Positions 34,325 to 46,924 of a DNA stretch of 64,000 nucleotides are shown one piece after another; within the stretch, counting starts at the first letter, position 1, and every line of letters begins with the position of its first letter. The DNA comes from Cavia porcellus. Taxonomy: Eukaryota; Chordata; Mammalia; Rodentia; Caviidae. Below the pieces are notes generated by a model. The model ran no database searches, had not been told where the DNA came from, and saw only the letters and a list, made by a program, of their open reading frames with translations. The stretch is from the NCBI RefSeq assembly GCF_034190915.1, contig NW_026947486.1, forward strand, positions 79,960,044 to 80,024,043, given 5' to 3'. A program made the translations under genes and the position numbers.

Positions 34325-34760
34325 GTCTTAGTTGTTTTTCTTGTTGCTGGGACAAAATACCAAACATCCAAAGTTAAAGGAGAAAAGGTTTATTTAGTTC
34401 AAAGTTTGTAGTGGTTTCAGTTCATAGTTTGCTGGCCCCAAGGCAGGGTGGCATGGCAGAGGAGCAATGCAGAGGAGATACAGTCCATGACAAAGCAGGG
34501 CAGGCAAAAAGCAGCAAGCAGCAAACAAGCAAAGTAGCAGCAAGTTACAAGCAACCAGTAATGAATACAGTAGCTCTTTCTGTCCCTTATATTTTATTCA
34601 GGCTACCTTTAGTGCAGGTAGCCCTTACACCCTAATCCTAGGACTGGTGAATCAATTCCAGAAGCACAGAATGTAGATCCAGCCATCTCCAGAAAGTCCC
34701 ACCTAGATTGCATGAAGCTTTGGGGGGGCATCTAGATGCAAGCCTTAACAATGAGATCAT
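34325..34760 (-). mobile_element. MaLR-type LTR, reverse orientation
   Basis: 'ttgctgggacaaaataccaa', 'gtggtttcagttcatagttt' and the CA-rich close 'atgcaagccttaacaatgag' mirror the MaLR LTR at 2281-2655. Purine-rich repeats occur in the middle. Confidence 0.55.
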
Positions 34761-34964
34761 ATTAGGTATTTGGTAAATACTTGTGGTATGAATGAATAAA
34801 TTACAAATAGGAAGTTGTTTGAATTCTATTGGGAATTAGGAAAGTCTGCATGAGCAGTGCCTAAAGTAATGTTGGGTAGTTTTCTTTGCTTTATTTAAAT
34901 CAGTAATACACTTTTTTTTACTTTGCCCACTCAAACTGGAGCATCATTCGTTTATTCTTCTTTT

Positions 34965-35045
34965 CTTCTATTTGCACTGGGTACTGAACCCAGGGTCACA
35001 CTCATTCTAAGCACACAATCTACCACCAAGCTACACCCCCAAACC
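34965..35045 (-). mobile_element. ID-type SINE (older)
   Basis: 'gcactgggtactgaacccag' ... 'ccaccaagctacacccccaa' is a diverged reverse ID. Confidence 0.6.
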
Positions 35046-35054
35046 TTCATTTGT

Positions 35055-35245
35055 GTATTTTATCACCACTTATTATGAGCTGAATGTACATCAGTACTAT
35101 GCTTAGCATATGTTATAGCAGGATATGTGCAATCTCTGCCTTCATGGGGTTTTTCATTCTAGTGAAAAAAATGGATAAATAAACAAGTACACTGGTGTGC
35201 AAGAATGTATTACAGACCCTGATAAATAATAAAATAAATAGGCTC
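35055..35245 (-). repeat. L2-like fragment
   Basis: 'ctctgccttcatggggtttt' and 'ggataaataaacaagtacac' match the L2 tail pattern. Orientation is uncertain. Confidence 0.4.
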
Positions 35246-35569
35246 AGTTGGAGTAATTGAAAGCTATTATATAACTAGCAATCAGGGATAGAGTGTCTGA
35301 AGAGGTAACTTCTGTGATGAGATTGGAAGAGTCAGTTAACCATGAAAAGAGTTAGGGAAAGAATATTCTAGACAGATTATAATAAGTATAAAGATCCTGA
35401 AGTCAGGAAGGATTTGGATGTTCAAAGGATGAAACCAGGGGAAGCTAGGAGGGCAAAGAGGTTAGATTCATTCTAAGAATAGAGGTTAACTATTTAGTGA
35501 TTTTAAGAGGGAGAGTGAGGTGATCTGTCACTCTATATTTTTTAAAAACACAATTTCTAATTAAAAAAT

Positions 35570-35965
35570 CTGAGTGATAAACAGAATACAGGCCCCCAAA
35601 GGTGTCCATGTCCCAGTCTTTAAGAACTTTTGAATATGTTATGTTGTATATCAAAATGGATGTGATTAGGGGCCTCAAAACCTGAAGATTATCTTGGATT
35701 ATCCATGTGGACGTACTATACAAGGGGGAGGCAGGATGACCAGTGTCAGAGGAAGCAGGTGTGATGCCAGAAGCAGGGGTTGTGGCTAGATAGAGATTTG
35801 AGATGCTGTGCGACTCCCTAGAAGGTGGAGGAGGACGCCAGAAGCCAAGAAACACAGGCGCCTTGATCTTGGGCTTCTAGCCCCCAGAACTGTGAGAAAT
35901 AAGTTTCTGTGGTTTACGCCAGTGTGTATGCAATTTTGTTATGGCAGCCCTAGCTGCCTAATATA
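35570..35965 (+). mobile_element. MLT1-type MaLR LTR
   Basis: Diagnostic order 'gtgtccatgtcccagtcttt', 'attatcttggattatccatg', 'gcgccttgatcttgggcttc', 'cccagaactgtgagaaataa', 'gttatggcagccctagctgc'. Old solo LTR. Confidence 0.75.
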
Positions 35966-36044
35966 CTAAATAACTCGGGAAAACAATATTTTGACTATAT
36001 ACTGTAAGATAGTTGTCCTTAAGCTAAAGTGTGTGTCATAGTTG

Positions 36045-36175
36045 CTTAGAAAGCCCCTTAGAACTCAGAATTTCTCATTCAGTAGGTCTGCATTGGGACC
36101 TAATAATTTGCATTTCTAACAAATTAACAAGTGGTGGTGCTGCTGCTGCATTAGGGCCCAAACCTTAGAATTAAA
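36045..36175 (+). repeat. hAT-Charlie (MER5-like) fossil
   Basis: 'cattcagtaggtctgcattg' and 'tttgcatttctaacaaatta' follow the MER5-class order. Confidence 0.55.
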
Positions 36176-36659
36176 GGCTGCCTATCATAATTCATAGATT
36201 TGTTTCCCATAGGGCTATGGGTTAGTAACTGTGAATTTATATGTGTCCTAATATTGTGTAAATAAGTGACTCCATGGTGAATGATTAGACGTATTTTACC
36301 TCATCAGAGGAAAAAGTTACATGAGGAAAGAAGGAAGACTAGAATGAGCCTTGCGGTGATCAGAGGTATTGTGTGGACACACTTCTTTACATGTGCACAC
36401 AGGCATACCACTCTGTTCCACCATCCCATAGAGAGAGCGAAGGAATGGAAATAGATGTATATTATTTCCTGTCTCTCTCTGCAGAGGCCGAGAAGCAGTG
36501 ATAATTCAGTGCCAATGAATCCACCCAGTACTCAGATCTTGGGTTATTCAAAAATTCATTTATTCATTTTTGGTACTAGGGATTGAACTCTGGACTTTTT
36601 TGGACGTTGCATGTGCCAGATCTTGGTATTAAAAATTCCATTATCTGAATAAAAGGAAT

Positions 36660-37690
36660 TGAGGCTCCTTGGAGAAATTATTTATTCGAGGGCTAGGCCA
36701 GGGAGAGTATAATATAAGCCTGGAATATCTTCTTTTGTCAGAAAGTAAGAATGCTCATGGATAATGGAGACATGTTAAGAAGACATGGAGTCAAATTTGA
36801 AAGGGTCCCTAATGATAATATCTGGGACAATTTAAGCAACAAAATAAATAATGATAGTAATGGGTTATTCCCCAAAGAATAAAACAAGAATCCATGCTAA
36901 TATAAAGAAATGACTGAATAAAAGAACAGGGAAGACAGGAAGGCACTTTTCACTATAGAATTCTAGTTAATGTAGAAAGAATAATGGAAATAAAAACTTA
37001 CCATTTGACAGTTACCATGGTAATAATTGTTTCAGGCAAGAATCATCAATGGATGCTAAAATTGATGGACAAAAGCATGAAGGAAATATCTATATAAATT
37101 CATAGTATCTGCCCATAAAATGCAAAAAGAGTAACTTTACTCTGGTGACACCTAGCAGACTACCTTAATCGAGTGATCATAGAAAGAAGCATCACTCCTA
37201 ATGGAACAGAATGACATCATGTGCCTCTTGATACACTGCATTGAGGACACACCATCACATGTCTGTAGTATTCTTTTCAGAACACATAATCTAAACTCAA
37301 TCATGATGAAATGCCAAATCCCACATTGAAACTAGTCAGTATATTTAAAAATTTTAGGGTAATGAAAAACAATGTGACAAGAAAGACTGAGAACTGTTCT
37401 AGTGCCTAAGAGTCAGATAAAAGAGCCTAAGAAGTCAGATGTGACCTTGGACTTACAAAAGAATATTTCTGTGGCAACTAGAGAAAACTGTGCAATCTAT
37501 AGAGTTGATTATATTTCTTGAAAATTAATTTATCGACATAACACTGTGCTATGGTTTATAGGATGTTAACATTTAGAGAATCTGGATGAAAGATGTATAG
37601 GGATTCTCGGGACTATTTTCATAACCTTTTGGGTAAGTCTATAATTACTTCAAAATTAACAATTCAAAACAAAACAATTTAAATTTAACA
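36660..37690 (+). mobile_element. Old L1M 3' end
   Basis: 'tattccccaaagaataaaac' upstream and, near the end, 'agatgtatagggattctcgg' with 'taagtctataattacttcaa', an L1M-type 3' UTR. Not open. Confidence 0.55.
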
Positions 37691-38054
37691 ATTTAAAACA
37701 AAACTTTTACCTCCCACTCCAAGAATTCCCGGTGATCTGATTGCTCTGTGTAGTGTGGGCCATGGAAGGGGAAGAGTAGGGAGACCAATCAGGAGGATGT
37801 TGTACTGCACCAAGGGACTGATGATGGCAGCTTGACCTAGAAGGGTGATGGCAATGGAGATGAAGAGGGGTAGATGGATACAGAATGCATGTGGACATTT
37901 CCATGTGAAGACATTGAAGGCAAAATAGAATGGAAAAAAACTTGTGTGAAAAGTTGTTCTTCCTTCCCTTCCTTTTCCTTCTCGGACTTGTTCTTCTTTT
38001 GTCTGGAGCCTAAGGCCCTGTGATGCCAGGCAAGTGCCCTCTCTACACCACCAG

Positions 38055-38150
38055 TCCTTTTGGTTTTGAGACCCGGTCTCACTAAATTGCCCAGTCTGTC
38101 CTCAAACTTGTGAGCCTTCCAGCTCAGCCTCCTGAAGAGGGATTGTAATT
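38055..38150 (-). mobile_element. B1 SINE, partial
   Basis: 'gttttgagacccggtctcac' ... 'ttccagctcagcctcctga'. Followed by a C13-14 run at 38,161-38,174. Confidence 0.6.
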
Positions 38151-38635
38151 TTCTGTATGTTCCCCCCCCCCCCGAGTTTTTAGTCATGTTCTTTTCCAAA
38201 GGGAAAAAGTAGTATTCCTTTCCAAAGGGGAAAAAGAAAATGTGTTTTCTTTGGTTTCCTCCTGTGATTACCTCGGCCAAGGAACTTCTTCTTGGTAAAC
38301 ACTCTCTTCTCTTTTTCAGGAGGGGTTTCTATTCTTTCACCTAAATTGTGAACTTTACAAAACCTCCTTGGTCTACTTAGAATTCCACATGGTACACCCT
38401 TTTAAATATTAGGTCTTTGCCTAAGATACTGTCTTATTAAAATTTTGTCTTTTAAGGCTCATCTGAAGATCCACCCTTCCCTCAGAAGTCTTGCAGGATC
38501 TACTCAAGCTTGAAATAATTACTCTCTTTCCTTGGTAAGTAATACCTCTTAAGCTTTCCCTTTTATTTGGTCCACATACACAGATTTACAGGTGCATTCA
38601 TTACTTGGTACTGATTTTGTGTTCATGGATTGTAT

Positions 38636-38648
38636 TCTGTACCAGATT
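38636..38648. repeat. Target duplication of the full-length L1, left
   Basis: TCTGTACCAGATT, identical to 45537-45549. Confidence 0.92.
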
Positions 38649-39797
38649 ATATTTTATTTTTTTAAATTTTATTTAAAAGGAAAAAGAGAAAAAAAAACAA
38701 AACAAAACATAGTGGTGTAAGGGTACAAGTAATACAGAACTACAAAAAAAAAAACAGTAAGAAATCACCAGTTAATAGATTACATATTATCGCCTTAGAG
38801 ATGATTGCTCAAATCACAGTATCAAAGCATACAAAGTGGACATTCAAACAGAGAGACTGCAAACAGGTGTGTTCAGTGATCCAACCAAAAACATTAATAT
38901 GGTCAGCTATTTAACACCACTAAACACACTTGCTGTCGTATCCTTTAGAGCTCTTTTTTTCCCTCTCTTTTTTACAAAAAAATTTACACATTTTGGGTTT
39001 TCTTACTCCTTAGTTCTTATTACTTTTTTGGGGAAGAGAATAAATCAAATATGGCAAAACAATGCTGTCAGTCAAAACCAAGGATAGACATAGCACATGA
39101 TGTAAAACAGAGTACAAGGTTATCAACTATGTCTCTTGTTTCCTTAAAAAGAATTGTCTATCTCATTAGATATTATAAAGTTGAAGAAAACAGTAGAGAA
39201 AAAGACCGATAAAATTTAAGCATTGTAAACATTACAGGACTTCCAAAGGAGACAATAGTCAAACCAGAATGGGCATCTTAGTGAATCTGATTGCCTTTAA
39301 AGTAGTTGCCTATACCCTCAAACTTGATACTATCATACAGAATGGAACAGAGTCTAATCAGTCAAAACAAGATAGTGGGAGTATTACAGGACTTCAAAAC
39401 AAGTTAATAGGAAATCAAAAGAAGTTACTATTATATATCCTGCTAATTTTTTAATTTTTCCCCTTAATTAAAAAATAACAATAATTTTTAAATTAATAAG
39501 GGAGAGATTGAGATAAAACAGGACATAACAATATAACAATACAGGTCAAAGCATGACTGCTTCAGAAACCTAGTGCTTCACCACCAAATAACCCGACCCA
39601 ATAGTAGTTACCATACTGTCTGTCTTTTTCTTTGAAATATTTGAATAAAACTTCATATACTATAGCTTCAAATATTTCCATATCAAGAAGCCCAGAATAA
39701 AGCCTTTCCAATTAATAAGTGAAAACTTTATAAGGCTTCAAGGCCACCTAATGGGGAATCATGATTACCACATATTTTTATATATTTGAATCATTAC

Positions 39798-42700
39798 TTA
39801 CATTAGGGAAACTATTCGGTATTCACACATGCGAGATTGATTTATTTCACTTATGAGTATGGTCTCAAGCTGTGCCCATTTATTGATAAATATCTCAATG
39901 TGATCCTTCTTTATAGCTGAATAATACTCCATTGTATAGAAATACCACAACTTTTTTATCCATTCCTCAGTTGATGGACACGTGGGTTGTTTCCAAGATC
40001 TGGCGATTACAAATTGTGCTGCTATAAACATAGGTGCACATATATCACTGTGGTATGATACTTTCAGTTCTTCTGGGAATATGCCTAGAAGGGGAATAGC
40101 TGGAATAAATGGGACTTCCAATCCCAGCTTTTTGAGAAATCTCCAGACTGACCTCCACAAAGGCTGCACCAGTCTACACTCCCACCAACAGTGTAGGAGA
40201 GTTCCTTTTTCCCCACAGCCTCTCCAGCATCTGTTGTTGTTGGTTTTCTTGATCCTGGCCATTCTTTCAGGAGTGAGATGGTATCTCAGTGTGGTTTTAA
40301 TTTGCATTTCTCTAATGACCAATGATGATGAGCATTTTTTCATGTATTTATTTGCCATTTGCATTTCTTCATCTGAGAAGTGCGTATTCATCTCAGATAC
40401 CCATTTTTGGATTGGATCCTTGAATTTTGGGGGTCTGAGTTTTTTTAATTATGTATATGTTTTAGACAAGAGTCCCTTGTCTGAGAGAGAGTTCACTAAA
40501 ATCTTTTCCCACTTTATGGGTTTTCTTTTCACTATGCTGGAGATTTCTTTTGACATGCAGAAACTTTTTAATAAGAAGTGGTCCCAGTTATTGATTCTGG
40601 GAAGTATTTCCCGTGCAGTTTGAGTCCTGTTCATGAATTCTCTACCTACACCTATGTCTTCAAGGTTTCTACCCAATTTGTCTTCCAATAGATGTAGTGT
40701 TTCTGTTTTAATATTCAGATCTTTGACCCATTTAGATTTTAATTTAGTACATGGTGATAGACATGGGTCTAGCTTTAGTTGTCGGCAAATGGAGAGCCAG
40801 TTTTTCCAGCACCATTTATTAGAGAGACTGTCGTTCTTCCAGTGAACCTGCTTGGCTCCTTTATCAAAGATAAGGTGGTTGAGTGTGTTTGTAGTTGTAT
40901 CTTCTAATCTATTCCATTGATCTTCGGCTCTGTTTTGATTCCAATACCATGTTGATTTTACTACTGTTGCTTTGTAGTGTAATTTCAAGTCAGGGATTGT
41001 GATGCCTCCTGCTTTGTCTTTGCTGCTTAGAATTGCCTTTGCTATTCTAGGTCTCTTATGGTTCCAGATGAAATATAGGAGTGATTTCTCTAGATCTATA
41101 AGGTATGTTGATGGTATTTTTATTGGGATTGCATTGAATCTGTATAACAGTTTTGGGAGAATGCCCATTTTCACAGTGTTTGTTCTTCCTATCCATGAGC
41201 AAGGGATGTCTTTCCGTTTTCTGAGATCATCTTCAGTTTCTTTTTTCAGTGTATTATAATTTTCACTGTATAAGTCTTTCATGTCTTTCATAAGAGTAAT
41301 TCCTAAATATTTCATTTTTTTGTTTGCTAATGTGAAGAGTGTAGTTTCTCTTATTTCCCTCTCTGTGATTTTGTTGTTCGTGTATAGGAATGCTATTGAT
41401 TTCTTAGTATTGATTTTGTATCCAGCCACATTACTGAATTCATTTATTGTATCTAAGAGTCTTTCAATGGAGTTTAGGGGGTCTTCTATGTAGAGTATCA
41501 TGTCATCTGCAAACAATGATAATTTAAGTTCTTCTTTTCCTATCTTTACCACTTTTATTTCTCTCTCTTGCCTAATTGCTCTGGCTAGTACTTCCAGTAC
41601 TATATTAAATAGGAGAGGTGATAAAGGACATCCTTGTCTTGTGCCTGATTTTAAGGTAAAGGCTTTCAATTTTTGGCCATTTAGTATGATGCTGGCTGTT
41701 AGTTTGTGATAAATGGCCTTTATTATATTGAGGTAAAGACCATCTATTCCAATTTTCTGTAAAGTTCTAATCATGAATGAATGTTGGACCTTATCAAAGG
41801 CTTTTTCTGCATCTATAGAAATGATCATGTGATTCTTACTTTTGGCTTTATTGATATGGTGGATTACATTTATTGATTTACGTATGTTGAATCATCCTTG
41901 CATTCCTGGGATGAATCCCACTTGGTCATGGTGTATAATCTTCTTGATGATTTTCTGCGTCCGATTTGCCAATATTTTATTGAGGATTTTTGCGTCTGTG
42001 TTCATTACGGAGATCGGTCTGTAGTTCTCTTTTTTAGTTGGGTCTTTCTCAGGTTTTGGTACTAGAGTAATATTTGCTTCCAGGAATGACTTAGGAAGGA
42101 TTGCTTCCCTTTCAATTTCATTGAATAGTTTGAGGAGGGTCAGGATTAGGTCTTCTTTGTATTTCTTGTAGAATTCTGCAGTGAATCCATCTGGGCCTGG
42201 GCTCTTCTTTGTAGGTAAGGACTTAATTACATTTTCAATTTCATTAACAGAGATTGGGTTATTCAGCAGTTTTACATCCTCTTGATCCAGCTTTGGTACT
42301 TCATATGTTTCTAAGAATCTGTCTATTTCTTCTGTGTTATCAAACTTTTGAGAGTAGAGGTTTTCGAAATAGGTGTTGATGATCTTCTGTATTTCTATTG
42401 AGTCTGTAGTGATTTCACCTTTTTCATTTCTTATTGCATGATTTTGAGCTTTTTCTTCCCTTTTTTAAATAAGGTTGGCTAGGGGCTTATCGATTTTATT
42501 TATTCTTTCAAAGAACCAACTCTTTGATTCGTTGATTCTTTGGATTGTTGTCTTAGTCTCTATTGCATTGATTTCTGCTCTGATTTTTATAATTTCCTCA
42601 CTTCTTTTGGCTTTGGGCTTGACTTGCTCTTCTTTTTCTAGCTGTCTGAGGTGTAGCATCAAGTTATTTATTTGTATTCGTTCTGTTTTCCTGATGTGGG

Positions 42701-43610
42701 AACTCAGTGCAATAAATTTTCCTCTGAGGACGGCTTTCATTGTATCCCACAAATTCCGGTAATTTGTATCTGCATTTTCATTTTCTTTTAGGTATTGTTT
42801 AATTTCTTCTTTAATTTCTTCTGTGACCCACTGATTACTCAAGAGTGTGTTATTCAGTTTCCATGTGTTTGCGGGATTTTTGCAGTATCTTTTATCATTA
42901 ATTTCTAATTTCAGAGTGCTATGATTCGATAACATGCAAAGGATGATTTCAACTCTTTTGCATTTGTTTAAATATGTTCTGTGAGCTAATATATTGTCTA
43001 TTTTAGAGAATGATCCATATGCTGCTGAGAAGAATGTGTATTCTGATGTTGTTGGGTGGAACATTCTGTATATGTCTATCAAATCCATTTGTTCGCAGGT
43101 GTGATTCAGTTCTGTTATTTCTTTGCTCATTTTCTGTCTGGTTGATCTGTCCCTTGGTGTCAATGGCATATTAAGGTCTCCTGTTACAATTGTGTTACTG
43201 ATAATTTGAGTTTTCATTTCTGTTAATAGTTGTTTTATATAACTGGGTGCTCTGGAGTTTGGTGCATATATATTTAAGATAGTTATCTCTTCCTCTTGGA
43301 GTTTTCCCCTTACGAGTATGTAGTGACCTTCTTTGTCCTTTATGGTCATTGTTGGTTTAAAGTTCATGTTGTATGCAAATAGAATGGCTACTCCTGCCTT
43401 TTTTTTGAATTCCTGCTGCATGAAGTATTGTTTTCCATCTTTTGAATTTCAGTCTGTGAGTATCCTTCTGGGTTAGATGGGTTTCCTGTAAACAGCATAT
43501 GGTTGGATTTTGTTTCTTGATCCATTCTGCTAGTCTGTTTCTTTTGATTGGTGCATTGAGACCATTTACATTAATGGTTATTACTGTTAAATGCTGGTTT
43601 ATTTGTTGAC
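39798..43610 (-). pseudogene. ORF2: L1 ORF2 (endonuclease, reverse transcriptase, Cys-rich end), disrupted
   Basis: Endonuclease at the N-terminus ([32 protein letters not shown]). The usual SDH catalytic triplet reads SNHS, an Asp-to-Asn change. Reverse transcriptase keeps SPGPDGF and the FADD active site (about 41,500-41,515). The C-terminal region keeps CWRGCGEKGTLLHCWW, the CCHC-like motif. Disruptions: eight A's where seven are expected (43399-43406), causing a frameshift; in-frame TAA at 42465-42467; TGA replacing Trp at 41892-41894; TAA at 40449-40451. Family role: target-primed reverse transcription of L1, SINE and mRNA templates. Confidence 0.92.
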
Positions 43611-43747
43611 ATGTTATCTCTCTGCTGTTGCATCTTTATCTTTCTGTTCTGTTTAATTATCTGCTTTGCTTAGTGGTTTTTTCCTTTGTGTATCTAAACT
43701 GTCTTTCAATATTTTTTGCAGGGTTTGTTTGTTGTTCATGAAGTTCT

Positions 43748-44704
43748 TCAGCTGTTCTTGTCATGGAAGTGTCGTATTTCACCATCAAATTTGAATGATA
43801 GTTTTGCCGGATACATCAGTCTAGGTTGCAAATCATTTTGATTTAGGATCTGGAATACTTCACTCCATGCTCTTCTTGACTTTATTGTTTGTGCTGAGAA
43901 GTCTGCTGTGATTCTGATAGGTTTTCCTTTATAAGTGATCTGTCTTTTCTCTCTGACAGCTTTTAATAATCTATTCTTGTGTTGGATTTCTGGGATGGTG
44001 ATTATTATATGTCTGGGTGTCGTTTTATTTTGGTTATCACTATTTGGAGTTCTATATGCTTCACTGATCCTGATGTCAGTTTCTGATCTCATGCTTGGGA
44101 AATTTTCTGCTATTACTTCTCTAAATATCCTCTTGACATCTTTTATGTTATCTCCTTCTTTTTCATTAATCCCTATCATTCTTATGTTATTTTTCTTTGC
44201 ATCGTCTTGCAGTTATTGAACTGTTGTTTCCTGATTCCTTGTTATTTTTAAAAGATCTTTCCTTTTCTGTTCACTAGCTGCAATCCTGTCTTCAAGGTTT
44301 GAAATTCTATCTTCACTTTCAGTAAGGCAGTTTTTACAACTTTCAGTGGAGTTTCTTATTTCCTGTATATCTCTGTGCATCTGCATTATGTATTCTGTTT
44401 GTTTCTTATATTGCTCGTCTAGGGATTCTATCTTTTTGTTTAGTTCCTCCAATTTTTTATCTTTGTTTTCTTTAGATATATTCAGAATCTCTTTCATTTC
44501 TTTTATCATTTCTTCTTTTACCTGGGAGATTATTTCGAGTTTGAATTTCTTTAAAGCTTCCTGGAGTTTCTTGTTAATTTCAGTAGCTATTGTGTCTGAT
44601 ATTTGAGGTGAATGGCATATATTTTCTTTTATATACATTGCTCCTAGGGTTTGTTGAGAAGGGCTGGAGGTTTGAGGTTGTAATTTGGTCTTTCGTTTTG
44701 TCAT
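43748..44704 (-). pseudogene. ORF1: L1 ORF1 (RNA-binding protein), one stop
   Basis: 318 codons in one frame, broken only by TAA at 44213-44215 (codon 164), just where the coiled coil meets the RRM. The N-terminal half is a heptad-rich coiled coil (KNLTESEDRISNLEDRI-like). The C-terminal half carries RRM and CTD signatures (TPRHIIITIPEIQHKNRLL, RITADFSAQTIKSRRAW). The family protein is a trimeric RNA chaperone that coats L1 RNA. Confidence 0.92.
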
Positions 44705-44739
44705 TTTCCTATATTTCTGTGTTTTAAGTATTATTTGAA

Positions 44740-45536
44740 AGCTTCCTCAGGGTCTGTTGGAAATCCCCTTCTATGTTCCCAGCTCCTGAGACTCTGGCAC
44801 CCCATTACCCCAAGCCACTGGGCTTGCAGAACCAATGGCCCTCCTCTGCCTGTTCAGAACTCTGCAGTTCCAGATAAGCTGGGCCGCAGGGATACTGTGC
44901 ACCCACCTGACCGTTGGAAGCTCCACAGCTCTCCAAGCGCAGCCGGGATGTGGAGGAAGATGTAGACACCTCAAACCCACCTCTCCACTTCACTGCACCC
45001 AGAAGCCTGGAGGGACCTGAACGGTCTGGGCTTTGGGCAGAGTGCGCTGAGTACTCACCACAGGCTGCAGGCCTCTGGAACCTGCGATGCTCTACTGCCC
45101 GCTGAGACATCCACAGTCCTCCAGACACATGGGGAGACTGATGCAGGTGCCCCAGATCCACCCAGCCCCTCCTCTGCACACCAATGGTGAGGTGCGGGTG
45201 TCCCAAACAGGCTTGGCTCAGGGGATAGCGTGCGCCCACCAACTTGTTGGAACCTCCATAGTTCTCCAAGTGCAGCCAGGATGGGGAGGCGGATGTAGAG
45301 GCCTCAAACCCACTTCTCCACTTCACTGCACCCAGAAACCTGGAGGGTCCCGAACAGTCTGGGCTTTGGGCAGAGCGTGCTTAGCACTCACTACAGGCCA
45401 CAGGGCCTCCGGAACCTGTGATGCTCCACTGTCCGCTGAGACATCCACAGTCCTCCAAACACACGGGGTGACTGATGCAGGCGCCCCAGATCCGCCCAGC
45501 CCCTCCTCTGCACACTGATGGGGAGGTGCGGGAGTC
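44740..45536 (-). promoter_or_regulatory. L1 5' UTR tandem promoter monomers
   Basis: CpG-rich units with a period of about 334 bp: the block 'cacttcactgcacccagaa' recurs at about 44,990 and 45,323, and the 'atccaccc(g)agcccctcc' block at about 45,155 and 45,490. The outermost unit is cut at 45,536. Organised like mouse A/F-type L1 monomers, but I do not recognise the sequence. Confidence 0.8.
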
Positions 45537-45549
45537 TCTGTACCAGATT

Positions 45550-46050
45550 TTAAATTCTTTGAGAGAAGCTACATGTGTTCAACTTCAAATGAAGTTTTTC
45601 TGTTATCAGATGCAAAAGAGGATCAACGGTAAAATAAATGGATAATTATCTTCACGTTGTTGAAATCTATTGCCTACTTCTCCTTGTTTCTACTGAGGGT
45701 TTTTCCTGTGAAATGAATGTACAAACTACCTTTGTCCCTGGTGCTTTACATCCTAACTTGTAGCAATTTCTGTTCGGTTGCTTTAGCAGTTCCTTCCACC
45801 AGGGGGAGCTCCTTACTGCAGATGTTCAAACCCACCCCCACCACCACCACCGTTGAGAGATAAAAGACTTTCTCAGATAAAATGTCAAGTAGCAGAAAAA
45901 TATGTCAAACAGTAGGAAAATAAATAGTAGGAAACAGGAACTGTATCTCTTGAGACTGGAATTTATCCCCGCACAGGCTGGCTACTCAAATGCCACTTCA
46001 CTTTTCATACTCTTTTTGTATGATTCTGGCCCATATGTCAAAATTTTACC
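45550..46050. other. Single-copy DNA with a CTCF-like core
   Basis: CCACCAGGGGGAGC at 45796-45809 resembles the CTCF core with one deviation. Nothing else is recognised apart from a CCACCACCACC run. Confidence 0.4.
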
Positions 46051-46235
46051 ACTTCTTCATTAATTTACTCATTCTATCTACAGCTGTACACTGAGCACAT
46101 ACTTTGTGTCAGGTAGTTTGGTAAATGTTGAGGCTTCATCTTTGAATAAAACAGCTAGGTCCCTGATCTCATGGAATTTATATTCATGTATGGGCAGCAG
46201 TCAGTAAGTCTATTAGATAGGGATAAATATGAAAG
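46050..46235 (+). repeat. L2 3'-end fragment
   Basis: 'actgagcacatactttgtgt' then 'ccctgatctcatggaattta' then 'gataaatatgaaag' follow L2. Confidence 0.6.
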
Positions 46236-46835
46236 AGAAATAATGCATTATAAGAACTTTCCTTACTTAGAGAGAGATGGGAAGTATTGAGGACTTTTGA
46301 GTATAAAGGAGTGGTGTGAGCTGACTTACATTTTATAAAAGATTTGCTTTGGAAGAGAGACCATTAGAAAACAGGAAGGGGATTGAGGAAGGTGAAAGAA
46401 ATGGGGGATAATTGAAGAGGATAATCAAAGTTATGCTATGTATGTATATGAAAATGCTAAAATGAAACTCATTAGCCTCTGTCACTATTATACATTAAAA
46501 AATTAAAGAGCTACTGAATTTTTTTAAAAGGATCACTTTGATTTTTTTATGGAAAGTAAATACTGGCTTGGGCCAGGATGGTTGAGATTGAATTGAGGAA
46601 AAGATACGGGTCTTAGGGGTATATTTTGAAGACGGATTCAATTGGATACACTAATAGATCAGATAGAGAAAAGGAGGGAAATCAAGGAACACAGAGCCAC
46701 CATATTGCATAACACCAGTAACATTGATAACAATGCAACTGGTGCCCCCTGCAGTTGTATAAGGCAGCATCTCTGTCCAAGATAATGCCACCAGTTCTAG
46801 TCTGGGACTAGAAGGATGAAGTTGCCATTAACTAC
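46236..46835. other. No gene seen
   Basis: AT-rich single-copy DNA. A reverse CTCF-like core (GTGCCCCCTGCAG) lies at 46742-46754. Confidence 0.4.
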
Positions 46836-46837
46836 TC

Positions 46838-46920
46838 AGAGTAGAATGCCTGTCTAGTGTGTGTGAGGGCCTGGATTCCATCCATCCCCAGTACCACAAA
46901 AACAACAAACAAACAAACAA
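46838..46920 (+). mobile_element. ID-type SINE, partial, with (AAAC)n tail
   Basis: 'ctagtgtgtgtgagggcctg' and 'ccatccatccccagtaccac', then an AAACA-type tail. Confidence 0.6.
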
Positions 46921-46924
46921 TCTT

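Larger units (their letters stand above)
38649..45536 (-). mobile_element. Full-length L1, inactivated
   Basis: About 6.9 kb on the minus strand: tandem 5' promoter monomers, ORF1, ORF2, a ~1.1-kb 3' UTR and an A-rich tail (the T-rich stretch from 38,649). A perfect 13-bp target duplication bounds it. Complete in structure but coding-dead: one stop in ORF1; three in-frame stops and one frameshift in ORF2. Confidence 0.95.

Noticed and set aside
39982..44606. Many plus-strand ORFs of 60-213 codons
   Set aside because: Antisense shadows of L1 ORF1 and ORF2.
44735..45518. ORFs of 143-173 codons on both strands
   Set aside because: They coincide with the tandem L1 promoter monomers and repeat with them.
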